This document shows, one piece after another, positions 57,093 through 64,000 of a stretch of DNA of 64,000 bases. The stretch spans positions 310,001-374,000 of the forward strand of contig NZ_JAKLUA010000006.1 of NCBI RefSeq assembly GCF_022012435.1, given 5' to 3'. The DNA comes from Bradyrhizobium zhengyangense. Its GTDB lineage: Bacteria; Pseudomonadota; Alphaproteobacteria; Rhizobiales; Xanthobacteraceae. Both the position numbers and the translations under genes were made by a program. Below the pieces are notes generated by a model. The model was not told the origin of the DNA and ran no database searches. It saw only the letters and a list, made by a program, of their open reading frames with translations. Positions within the stretch are counted from its first letter, which is position 1. Every line of letters begins with the position of its first letter.

Positions 57093-57701
57093 TCACATCC
57101 CAAGCACCATCTCCTCGACCTCGCGCAGCTGTTCCTTGCCGAAGAACATCTCATTGCCGACGAAAAAGGTCGGCGAGCCGAAGGCGCCGCGGGCAACCGC
57201 CTCCTCCGTGTTCTTGATCAGCTTGCCCTTCACCTCGGGCTCCTGGGCGCGTGCGAACAGCTTTTGGGCATCAAGGCCTGAAGACGCCAGCGCCTTCGCC
57301 GCGGTTTCGGGGTCATCCATCTTCTTCGGCTCGCGCCACATGTGGTGGAAGGCGGCATCGACATATTTTTCGAACACGCCCTCGAGCTGCGCCGCGATCG
57401 CAGTGCGCATCAGGTTCAGCGTGTTGACGGGAAAGTGTGGATTCCAGACATAGGGCTGAATCTTGAAGCGCTTGAGGAAGCGTTCGGTCTCGACCTGCTG
57501 GAATTCGCGCTTGTTCTTGATGCCGGCCAGCGTCTCGGCAGGCGACTTGTTGTTGGTCGACTTGAAGATGCCGCCGAGCAGGATCGGCACATATTCGAAT
57601 TTGACGCCGATCCGCTGTTCGATCGCCGGGATCGCGAGATGGCTGAGATAGGCGTTCGGGCTGCCGAAATCGAACAGGAATTGCGGAGCTGTGCGGGTCA
57701 A
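57093..57701 (-). CDS. DsbA-family 2-hydroxychromene-2-carboxylate isomerase-like protein
   Basis: A 202-residue protein of the thioredoxin/kappa-GST fold: FLFDFGSPNAYLS near residue 8 places the active-site serine (Ser14), IPAIEQRIGVKFEYVPILLGGIFKSTNNKSP follows, and GAFGSPTFFVGNEMFFGKEQL is the conserved cis-Pro region. HCCA isomerases act in naphthalene-type degradation with glutathione, but chromosomal homologues such as this usually have no known substrate. The start is TTG at 57701 with AGGGAGA upstream; the longer reading frame has no ribosome site and the TTG start matches the fold. Confidence 0.82.
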   Translation of the reverse strand: MTRTAPQFLFDFGSPNAYLSHLAIPAIEQRIGVKFEYVPILLGGIFKSTNNKSPAETLAGIKNKREFQQVETERFLKRFKIQPYVWNPHFPVNTLNLMRTAIAAQLEGVFEKYVDAAFHHMWREPKKMDDPETAAKALASSGLDAQKLFARAQEPEVKGKLIKNTEEAVARGAFGSPTFFVGNEMFFGKEQLREVEEMVLGM

Positions 57702-57733
57702 ATTCGTTCTCCCTGACGTCACTTTTGGCCCAT

Positions 57734-57754
57734 TGTGGCGCAGGGTGCGCCACA
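57734..57754. promoter_or_regulatory. Inverted repeat upstream of the isomerase gene
   Basis: TGTGGCGCA-GGG-TGCGCCACA, perfect 9-bp arms, 33 bases upstream of the isomerase start and after the MATE gene stop. Could be an operator or a 3'-end hairpin for the MATE transcript; there is no T-tract. Confidence 0.45.
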
Positions 57755-57791
57755 GGTCCACCGTTTAATGATGGTCATAATATCTTGATGA

Positions 57792-59141
57792 TCAGACCAT
57801 GCGTCGGATCGCCTGCTTGCGCCACACCAGGATGTAATAGCCCATCTGCAAGAGGAACATGGTGCAGAACACGATCGGATAGGCGGCCCATACGCCTTGG
57901 AGGCCGATCGCGCGGCTGAGGATCACCGCCGACGGCAGCTCGATCGCGACGATGGCAAAGATCGACAGCAGCATCGGCGTCAGCGCCACACCGGCAGCAC
58001 GCATCGCGCCGGAGAACGTGGTCGCAAGGCCGAACGGCACCGAGCTCCACAAGGCGACGAAGAGCAGCCCCTTCGCCAAATCGAGCACGGTGCCGTCGGT
58101 GATGAAAATGCCGAGCACGGCGCGCGGCACCATATAGATCAACGCCACCAGCCCGCCGGTCAGAACGAGATTGAACGCAAGACCGGTGCGGACGATGCCG
58201 TCGAGCCGCGCCCGGTCGCCGCCGCCGACGGCCTGCGCGCCGAGGATCGAGACCGCGATCGAAATCGACATCGCCGTGAACTGCGTGTAGCCCATCACTT
58301 GATTGACGGCACCATAAGCAGCTGTCGCATCAGATCCAAAGCTGTTGACGAGGCCGAGCAAGACCAGCTCGGCGATCGCCATCACGACCATACCGACCGC
58401 ACTGGGCAATCCAATGCCGAGGATTTGCCCGATCACGGCGCGGTTGAGCCTGATATGGCGCAGCAGTGCGGCATCAGGCGCGAGCGCGTGCTTCCTCCGC
58501 AGCAGGTAGGCGCCGAGCGCGAGCAGCGTCACGGCATTGCAGATCGCACCCGCCCAGGCCGGGCTGGTGATGCCGAGCGCCGGCAGGCCGAAGGCGCCGT
58601 GGATCAGCATCGGTGTCAGGATCAAGCCGATCGTGGTCGACAACGCCAGCGCCAGCAGCGGTGTCACGGCATCACCGACGCCGCGGATCATCGCCGTCAT
58701 CAGCAGGAAGGTGAAGCCGAGCGGCATCGTCAGCAGCATGATGCGCGCATAAGCGCTGGCAGGAGCGAGAATATCCGCAGGCGTTGCGAGCGCCAGCATC
58801 AATTGCCGGCTGAAGAGGCCGCCGATCAGCGCCACCGAAATCGAGAGCAGCAGGCCGACCGCGAGCGTCGTGCCTGCGACAATCTTGATCCTGTCGTGCT
58901 TGCCCGCGCCGAAGGCCTGGCCGATCAGCACGGTGGCGCCCGTGCTCAGGCCCATGACGAAGGCGAACAGGAAGAAGAACACCGGAAAGAACGTCGAGAC
59001 CGCTGCGAGTGCGTCAACGCCCATCATCTGGCCGAGATAGACGTTGCTGACGGTGCCGAACAGCGATTGCAACGCGTTCCCCAGCATCAACGGCGCGAGG
59101 AAGCGCAGGAAGTTTTTCCAGAGAGGCGCTGGGACGGACAT
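57792..59141 (-). CDS. MATE-family multidrug/drug-sodium antiporter
   Basis: Twelve-helix inner-membrane exporter of about 449 residues in the NorM/DinF-type superfamily. FLAPLMLGNALQSLFGTVSNVYLGQMMGVDALAAVSTFFPVFFF is the standard opening, STGATVLIGQAFGAGKHDRIK follows, and the symmetric second half carries VNQVMGYTQFTAMSISIAVSILGAQAVGGGD. Substrate not predictable. ATG candidates are 59168, 59156 and 59141; I favour 59141 (MSVPAPLWKNFLRF) because AAGG lies upstream. It is downstream of the DUF2239 gene by about 90 bases on the same strand. Confidence 0.9.
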   Translation of the reverse strand: MSVPAPLWKNFLRFLAPLMLGNALQSLFGTVSNVYLGQMMGVDALAAVSTFFPVFFFLFAFVMGLSTGATVLIGQAFGAGKHDRIKIVAGTTLAVGLLLSISVALIGGLFSRQLMLALATPADILAPASAYARIMLLTMPLGFTFLLMTAMIRGVGDAVTPLLALALSTTIGLILTPMLIHGAFGLPALGITSPAWAGAICNAVTLLALGAYLLRRKHALAPDAALLRHIRLNRAVIGQILGIGLPSAVGMVVMAIAELVLLGLVNSFGSDATAAYGAVNQVMGYTQFTAMSISIAVSILGAQAVGGGDRARLDGIVRTGLAFNLVLTGGLVALIYMVPRAVLGIFITDGTVLDLAKGLLFVALWSSVPFGLATTFSGAMRAAGVALTPMLLSIFAIVAIELPSAVILSRAIGLQGVWAAYPIVFCTMFLLQMGYYILVWRKQAIRRMV

Positions 59142-59230
59142 GAGTTTGCCTTTCATCATGGCGAGCAAAGCCGTTGCCGCGCATGGCGCGGCTCGGCCGT
59201 TGATGGGGTGGTTGGAGAACGGTGCGCGGC

Positions 59231-59836
59231 TTAGGCGCGGTCGCCGTAGGCGAGCTTGACGATGTGGTCGCGGATGTCGGCCGGCCAGTCGGCAATCAGT
59301 TCGGTGAAGCGCCGCCGGTCATCTGCGAACAGTGCGCGCGACGCTTCCTCGAACTGTGCGAGATTGCCGGCCATGGTCGACATGAAGTGATAGGCGGCAT
59401 CGCGCGCCTGCCGCTCGCGGTCCTTGTCGCCGCTCGCGCGCCTGGCTTCCTCGACGAGTTTTCGCAACGCGACCGATGCGCCGCCGGGCTGTGCATTGAG
59501 CCATTCCCAATGTCGCGGCAGCAGCGTCACCTCGCGCGCGACCACGCCGAGCTTCGGCCGGCCGCGCCCGCGCGGCTCGGCCGGTGCGGAGGCTTCCTCG
59601 ATCGGCGGCGGGATCTGCTTGGCCAGCCGCGCCAACACCTCGCGATCCCCGCCGCGCAGATCGAAGTCGATCGATCGCCCCGTGGCGTCCGAGAAGATGA
59701 TGATGGCCTCGTCCGGCCGCGGCGCGACCCGCTTGACGACCAGCGCGACCTCTCCAGCCAGCCCGGACACCAGGCGACGCTGCCCCTGGAAGGCGGTGAA
59801 AATCTTCTGCATTGAAATCATTGCCATATTGACCAT
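59231..59836 (-). CDS. DUF2239 family protein
   Basis: A 201-residue soluble protein of unknown function. FTAFQGQRRLVSGLAGEVALVVKR and AIIIFSDATGRSIDFDLRGGDREVLARL at the N terminus, and RGRGRPKLGVVAREVTLLPRHWEWLNAQPGGASVALRKLVEEARR in the second half, match what I recall of DUF2239. The second half, with its charged GRPKLGVV segment, could contact nucleic acid, but this is only an impression. ATG 59836 has AAGG upstream; three further ATGs lie within the first nine residues. A TACCCGGGTA palindrome lies 13 bases before the start. Confidence 0.8.
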   Translation of the reverse strand: MVNMAMISMQKIFTAFQGQRRLVSGLAGEVALVVKRVAPRPDEAIIIFSDATGRSIDFDLRGGDREVLARLAKQIPPPIEEASAPAEPRGRGRPKLGVVAREVTLLPRHWEWLNAQPGGASVALRKLVEEARRASGDKDRERQARDAAYHFMSTMAGNLAQFEEASRALFADDRRRFTELIADWPADIRDHIVKLAYGDRA

Positions 59837-59849
59837 GTTGGCGCCTTAA

Positions 59850-59859
59850 TACCCGGGTA
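59850..59859. promoter_or_regulatory. TACCCGGGTA operator-like palindrome 1
   Basis: Perfect palindrome TACCCGGGTA, flanked AAT on the left and AAAT on the right, in the divergent DUF2239/GST control region. Confidence 0.6.
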
Positions 59860-59876
59860 AATAGCTGTCGTCAATA

Positions 59877-59886
59877 TACCCGGGTG
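59877..59886. promoter_or_regulatory. TACCCGGGTG operator-like palindrome 2
   Basis: One base off a perfect copy of the site at 59850; centre-to-centre distance 27 bases. The pair is about 88 and 115 bases upstream of the GST start. Confidence 0.55.
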
Positions 59887-59973
59887 AAAATATCGGACCA
59901 GTCGGCTCGACATTGTCTTCCCGGGCTGGCAGGTACACGGCCGACCGATCACCCGCTCCTTAAGGATTTCGCG

Positions 59974-60639
59974 ATGCTGACCGTCCACCACCTCAACAAT
60001 TCGCGCTCGCAGCGGGTGCTGTGGCTGCTCGAAGAGTTGGACGTGCCCTACGAGATCGTGCGCTATCAACGTCAGCCTGACATGCGCGCGCCGAAGGAGT
60101 TGCGTGCGATCCATCCGCTCGGCAAGTCGCCCGTCATCACCGACAACGGCAACACCATCGCCGAGTCAGGTGCGATCATCGAATATCTCGTCGCGACCTA
60201 CGGCAATGGCCGGCTGATCCCCCCGCCAAACACGCCGGAGCGGCTGCGCTTTACCTACTGGCTGCATTACGCGGAAGGCTCTGCGATGACGCCGCTGCTG
60301 CTCAAACTGCTGTTCACGCTGATGCCGAAGCGCGCACCCGCGCTGCTGCGTCCGCTGGTACGCAAAGTCTCGAACCAGGCGCTGACCGCGCTGGTCAATC
60401 CGCAGCTCAAGCAGCACATGGATTATTGGGAAGGCGAGCTTGCGAAGAGCGAATGGTTCGCCGGCAACGAATTCACTGCCGCCGACATTCAAATGAGCTT
60501 TCCGCTGGAAGCCGCGCAAGCGCGCGGCGGGCTCGAACAGGGCCATCCCAAGGCGATGGCGTTCCTCGAGCGCATCCACGCGCGGCCGGCCTATGCGCGA
60601 GCCCTCGAGAAGGGCGGGCCGTATCAGGTGGGGCGGTAA
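59974..60639 (+). CDS. Glutathione S-transferase family protein
   Basis: A 221-residue GST. Thioredoxin-fold N-terminal domain with LTVHHLNNSRSQRVLWLLEELDVPYEIVRYQR (Ser of NNSRSQR is the likely glutathione-activating residue), HPLGKSPVITDNGNTIAESGAIIEYL binds the gamma-glutamyl part, and the helical C-terminal domain has the N-capping motif FTAADIQMSFPLEAA. Substrate unknown. The ATG at 59974 has AAGGA at good spacing; the open frame upstream runs into the operator region and is not used. Shares a control region with the divergent DUF2239-MATE genes. Confidence 0.93.
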   Translation: MLTVHHLNNSRSQRVLWLLEELDVPYEIVRYQRQPDMRAPKELRAIHPLGKSPVITDNGNTIAESGAIIEYLVATYGNGRLIPPPNTPERLRFTYWLHYAEGSAMTPLLLKLLFTLMPKRAPALLRPLVRKVSNQALTALVNPQLKQHMDYWEGELAKSEWFAGNEFTAADIQMSFPLEAAQARGGLEQGHPKAMAFLERIHARPAYARALEKGGPYQVGR

Positions 60640-60666
60640 ATTTCCTCACCGCCCCGCCATGATCTG

Positions 60667-61962
60667 TCAGTTCGCGTGCAGCACGCGCCCGCGTGTCTCC
60701 GGCAATGCGAACGCCGCGATGAAGAACAGCGCGTAAGCCACCACCGCGAAGATCGCGATCGCATTGGCCAGCGATGTTGACGCCGACAGCGCGCCGACGA
60801 GGAACGGAAACAGCGCGCCGATACCGCGGCCGAAATTGTAGCAAAAGCCCTGGCCCGAGCCGCGCAGCCGCGTCGGATAAAGCTCGGTCAGGAACGCGCC
60901 GACACCGGAGAAATAGCCCGAGGCGAAGAAGCCGAGCGGAAAGCCGAGCACCCACAGGATCTCGTTGGTGAGCGGCAGCTGCGTGTAGAGCAGCACCACG
61001 GCCATCGCGCCGATCGAGAAGATCAGGAACAGATTGCGCCGTCCGATTCGGTCGGCAAGCCAGGCTCCGGTGAGATAGCCGATGAACGAGCCAATGATCA
61101 GCGTCGAGAGATAGCCGGTCGAACCGACAACCGACAGATGCCGCTCCTTGGTCAGGAACTGCGGCACCCAGAAGGTGATGGCGTAATAACCGCCCTGGCA
61201 GCCTGTTGCCATCAGGGATGCCAGCACCGTCGTCTTGACGATCGGGAACGTGAAGATTTCCCAGAGTTTCGGATGACTGCCCGTCTCAGCGTGCCTGGCA
61301 CGCGCCTCTGCCGCGATTTCCGGCTCCGTAACGGAGCGGCGGATGTAGAACACCAGCAAAGCCGGCAAGGCGCCGATCACGAACATCCAGCGCCACGCTG
61401 TCTCCGCCGGCATCAACGAAAACAGGATCGCCTGGGACAGCACCGCAAGACCCCAGCCGACGGCCCAGCCCGATTGCACCGAGCCGACCGCGCGGCCGCG
61501 ATATTGCGGACGGATCGCTTCGCCCATCAGCACGGCGCCCGCGGCCCATTCGCCGCCGAAGCCGAGGCCGAGCACGGCGCGTGCGATCAGGAGCTGCTCG
61601 AAATTCTGCACGACTGCGCAAACCAGCGAGAACACCGAGAACCAGATGATGGTGATCTGGAGCGTCTTGACCCGGCCGATATGGTCGGAGAGATAGCCGC
61701 CGAGCCAGCCGCCGATAGCGGAGGCGAGCAGCGTCACCGTGCCGGCAAGACCGGCCGAGGCTGCATCAACCTTCCACAGCGCGATGATCGTGCCGATCAC
61801 CAGCGGGTAGATCATGAAGTCCATGCCGTCGAGCGCCCAGCCGGCCGCGCAGGCCCAGAAGGTTCGGCGCTCGGCGACGTTCATGTCGCGATAGAAAGCG
61901 AGAAGGCTGGTGTCCTCGATCTCAGCACGTTCGATGCGCTGGAGCGGATCGGCTGTCGTCAT
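60667..61962 (-). CDS. MFS transporter, aromatic acid/metabolite:H+ symporter type
   Basis: A 431-residue carrier with twelve predicted helices. The first-half signature GYLSDHIGRVKTL (loop 2-3), RAVLGLGFGGEWAAGAVLMGEAIRPQYRGRA, and the second-half GAWLADRIGRRNLF with ELYPTRLRGSGQGFCYNFGRGIGALFP place it in the AAHS/metabolite:H+ symporter group that imports carboxylates. Substrate not determinable. It starts with a hydrophilic 40-residue cytoplasmic segment. Single gene, convergent with the GST. Confidence 0.9.
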   Translation of the reverse strand: MTTADPLQRIERAEIEDTSLLAFYRDMNVAERRTFWACAAGWALDGMDFMIYPLVIGTIIALWKVDAASAGLAGTVTLLASAIGGWLGGYLSDHIGRVKTLQITIIWFSVFSLVCAVVQNFEQLLIARAVLGLGFGGEWAAGAVLMGEAIRPQYRGRAVGSVQSGWAVGWGLAVLSQAILFSLMPAETAWRWMFVIGALPALLVFYIRRSVTEPEIAAEARARHAETGSHPKLWEIFTFPIVKTTVLASLMATGCQGGYYAITFWVPQFLTKERHLSVVGSTGYLSTLIIGSFIGYLTGAWLADRIGRRNLFLIFSIGAMAVVLLYTQLPLTNEILWVLGFPLGFFASGYFSGVGAFLTELYPTRLRGSGQGFCYNFGRGIGALFPFLVGALSASTSLANAIAIFAVVAYALFFIAAFALPETRGRVLHAN

Positions 61963-62058
61963 GTGCGTTCCCCGGCAAATTCTTGTGGCTCGCCGGTGGT
62001 AGCACGCGCGGCGGTCGGCGCAAGCCGGCGCGCGCCCTCTTGCCCTGCAGCGTCAGGG

Positions 62059-63810
62059 TTACTGTCCAGCCGCCTCCGCCCCACGCGTTCGCGGATCGGG
62101 CGCTCCGAGGGGGCCGTTCGGCGTCACGGCAATCGAATTGGCCGACGTCTGTCCCATCGGCTCGACGATCAGATGGTCCATTGCCTTCAGCTCGAACAGC
62201 ACGTCGTCGGGAAAGCCGCGCTCGACGCGCACTTCATCCGGGAGCCATTGATGATGCAGTCGCGGCGCAGCCACGGCGGCCGCGACATCCATCTTGTAGT
62301 CGAGCACATCAACGATCACCTGGAGCACGGTCGAGATGATGCGGCTGCCGCCGGGCGAGCCCGTCACCAACACCGGCTTGCCGTCCTTCAGGACGATGGT
62401 CGGCGACATCGAGGACAGCGGCCGCTTGCCGGGCCCGGGTAGATTGGCCTCATAGCCGACGAGACCGTAGGCATTGGAGGCGCCGACGGCAGCCGTGAAA
62501 TCGTCGAGCTCGTTGTTGAGCAGCACGCCGGTGCCGTCGGCAACGAGGCCGACGCCGTAGCTGAAGTTCAGCGTGTAGGTGTTGCTGACGGCGTTGCCGC
62601 GGCTGTCGACGACAGAGTAGTGAGTGGTGTTGCTGCCTTCGCGCGGCGCGGGCAGAGCGGAAACGATCTGCTTCGACGGCGTGGCGCGATCAGCGGATAT
62701 GCTTGCGCGCAGCTTGGCGGCGTAGTCTTTCGCAATGAGCGTATCGATCGGTGCGTTGACAAAGGCCGGATCGCCGAGATAGCGCGCACGGTCCGCGTAG
62801 GCGCGCTTCATGGCCTCGATCAGGAGATGCAGCGATGCCGGCGAACCCTGCTTCAGATCAGCCAGCTGGAAGCCTTCGAGAATGTTGAGCGTCTCGACCA
62901 GTACCACTCCGCCGGAGGACGGCAGTGGCATCGAAACGATGTCGTAGCCTCGGTAAGTGCCGTGCACCGGAGTGCGGATCACCGGTTGATAGGCCTTCAA
63001 ATCGGCCGGCGTCATGATGCCGCCGGCATCGGAGACGGCCTTGGCGATCTTCTCCGCCACCGGGCCTTCATAGAATCCGCGTGGGCCTTGCGCCGCGACA
63101 CTCGCCAGCGTGTCGGCGAGGTCGCGCTGCACCAGCCTGTCGCCTTCGCCAAGCGGCGTGCCATCAGCCTTTGCGAAAATCCTGGCTGAAGATGGAAAGC
63201 GTGCCAATCGCGGATACCAACCCGGCAGCGTATCGGCGATGTCGTCGGTGACGATGAATCCATCGCGGGCGAGTGCGATCGCGGGTTCGAGCAATTGTGC
63301 GAGCGTGAATTGTCCGGAGCCGTATTTTTCGAGTGCAAGCGCCAGGCCTGCGACGGTGCCTGGCACGCCGGTGCCGAGTCCGGAATCGCGCGACTTGGCG
63401 GCATCGGGCTTGCCGTCGGGGCCGAGGAAAACTTGCGCCGTCGTCGCCGCAGGTGCGGTCTCGCGATAGTCGATTGCGACGTCCTCATTGCGTTCGGCGG
63501 AATGGATCACCATGAAGCCGCCACCGCCGATATTGCCGGCGCGCGGATAGGTTACCGCCATCGCAAAGCCGGTTGCGACGGCTGCGTCGACGGCATTGCC
63601 GCCGCGCCGCAAGATGTCGGCGCCGACTTGCGCCGATATCTTCTCTTGCGCCACCACCATGCCATGCTCGGCGGGGACGGCGTGAACGGTGTCGAGCGCG
63701 GGCGGCACATAAGCCCGCCGCGCATCCTGAGCGGTTGCCGACGCGAGGCCAAACGCCAGAGTGGCGATCAGTGCGAAAAAAGCACGCCGTGTCGAAAATG
63801 ACGCCATCAT
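62059..63810 (-). CDS. ggt: Gamma-glutamyltransferase (gamma-glutamyl transpeptidase)
   Basis: Periplasmic N-terminal-nucleophile enzyme that cleaves glutathione's gamma-glutamyl bond. Signal peptide FFALIATLAFGLASATAQ; AVATGFAMAVTYPRAGNIGGGGFMVIHSAERNEDVAIDYRETAP is the large-subunit core. Autoprocessing before a threonine gives the small subunit: GSNTTHYSVVDSRGNAVSNTYTLN near residue 395, where the family cleavage Thr sits. The GSPGGSRIISTVLQVI oxyanion region is near 480. About 583 residues. ATG 63810 is preferred over the TTG at 63813. Monocistronic, divergent from the MFS gene at 63911. Confidence 0.95.
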   Translation of the reverse strand: MMASFSTRRAFFALIATLAFGLASATAQDARRAYVPPALDTVHAVPAEHGMVVAQEKISAQVGADILRRGGNAVDAAVATGFAMAVTYPRAGNIGGGGFMVIHSAERNEDVAIDYRETAPAATTAQVFLGPDGKPDAAKSRDSGLGTGVPGTVAGLALALEKYGSGQFTLAQLLEPAIALARDGFIVTDDIADTLPGWYPRLARFPSSARIFAKADGTPLGEGDRLVQRDLADTLASVAAQGPRGFYEGPVAEKIAKAVSDAGGIMTPADLKAYQPVIRTPVHGTYRGYDIVSMPLPSSGGVVLVETLNILEGFQLADLKQGSPASLHLLIEAMKRAYADRARYLGDPAFVNAPIDTLIAKDYAAKLRASISADRATPSKQIVSALPAPREGSNTTHYSVVDSRGNAVSNTYTLNFSYGVGLVADGTGVLLNNELDDFTAAVGASNAYGLVGYEANLPGPGKRPLSSMSPTIVLKDGKPVLVTGSPGGSRIISTVLQVIVDVLDYKMDVAAAVAAPRLHHQWLPDEVRVERGFPDDVLFELKAMDHLIVEPMGQTSANSIAVTPNGPLGAPDPRTRGAEAAGQ

Positions 63811-63910
63811 CAAATTTCCGCCAAGCCTTCAGGCCAATTCAAACGCGTCGCAACAATGCTATAGGGTTTGCGCCAAGACAGGCAAAACTGTTTGTGATGA
63901 GGATTGCGTG

Positions 63911-64000
63911 ATGACGACGATCGCCCCGGCTGCGCGCTTGGCCGGCGCCCCGCGGACTTATCCGCCGCGCGCCGCCGTCATCAGCTGGATCTTCTTCGAT
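63911..64000 (+). CDS. MFS transporter, UMF1 (Atg22-like) type, 5' end only
   Basis: Thirty residues are visible before the window ends: MTTIAPAARLAGAPRTYPPR then AAVISWIFFD. The AVISWIFFD ending matches my memory of the first helix of UMF1-family transporters (relatives of yeast Atg22), which usually continue with WAAQPY. The call is a recognition from a short stretch and should be treated as tentative. ATG 63911 is preceded by GAGGATTGCGTG. Confidence 0.5.
   Translation, partial: MTTIAPAARLAGAPRTYPPRAAVISWIFFD

Overview
The window reads as a piece of a GC-rich alphaproteobacterial chromosome, most likely Bradyrhizobium or a close relative (Nitrobacteraceae). I infer this from protein families and gene order, not from a database search. 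Supporting signs are the tim44-mltA-smr block, the coaE-maf-ppsR and rho-mnmE-mnmG-rsmG-parA-parB order typical of alphaproteobacterial replication-origin regions, and dispersed palindromic repeats of the kind common in these genomes. No phage, insertion sequence, CRISPR array or integrase is visible. It is mostly housekeeping chromosome with an accessory-looking right half.

Layout: 1-7500 holds hslV (5' end outside the window), hslU, two membrane proteins of unknown function, a cell-envelope block (tim44-like, mltA, smr) and secB. 7600-10440 is a leftward run dnaQ-coaE-maf-ppsR. 10442-10901 is an intergenic region that is my best candidate for the chromosome origin: four GANTC methylation sites lie in 50 bp around an AT-rich palindrome, with weak DnaA boxes and a near-consensus CtrA box. 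10902-19552 runs rightward: hemJ, rho, mnmE, mnmG, rsmG, parA, parB. It carries a cluster of six parS-type palindromes (core TTTCACGTGAAA), four in the mnmE-mnmG spacer, one over the rsmG start codon and one inside rsmG.

19694-36188 contains leuS-lptE-holA, two diguanylate cyclases, a PLP-homeostasis protein, a hydratase with an L,D-transpeptidase, a CenR-like response regulator, an orphan cyclic-nucleotide-binding domain, xthA, a LolA-like protein, ftsK and a DapC-like aminotransferase preceded by a full CtrA box. 36446-42499 holds two separate glnK-amtB pairs enclosing a ClpP paralogue and an arsR-SRPBCC pair with a perfect operator palindrome.

42745-64000 is more metabolic: a GYF-domain membrane protein, TesB, a UbiH-family hydroxylase, Trm112, a TetR regulator with a divergent four-gene acyl-CoA-type operon and two operator-like palindromes, a PepSY/cytochrome b561 pair, a Lon-N-domain protein, a CnoX-like thioredoxin, tRNA-Gly(GCC), a sugar-nucleotide-epimerase-like protein, a sorbosone-dehydrogenase-like propeller with a dihaem cytochrome c, a ketopantoate reductase, a DsbA-family isomerase, a MATE exporter, a DUF2239 protein and a GST sharing TACCCGGGTA palindromes, an MFS carrier, gamma-glutamyltransferase and the start of a UMF1-type MFS protein.

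The most notable material is non-coding: the parS array, the candidate origin, several operator palindromes and at least five dispersed repeat families. I did not find a multi-gene system that I would call clearly new; the best candidates for something undescribed are the TetR-controlled operon at 46.3-49.4 kb and the palindrome-rich spacer between rho and mnmE.
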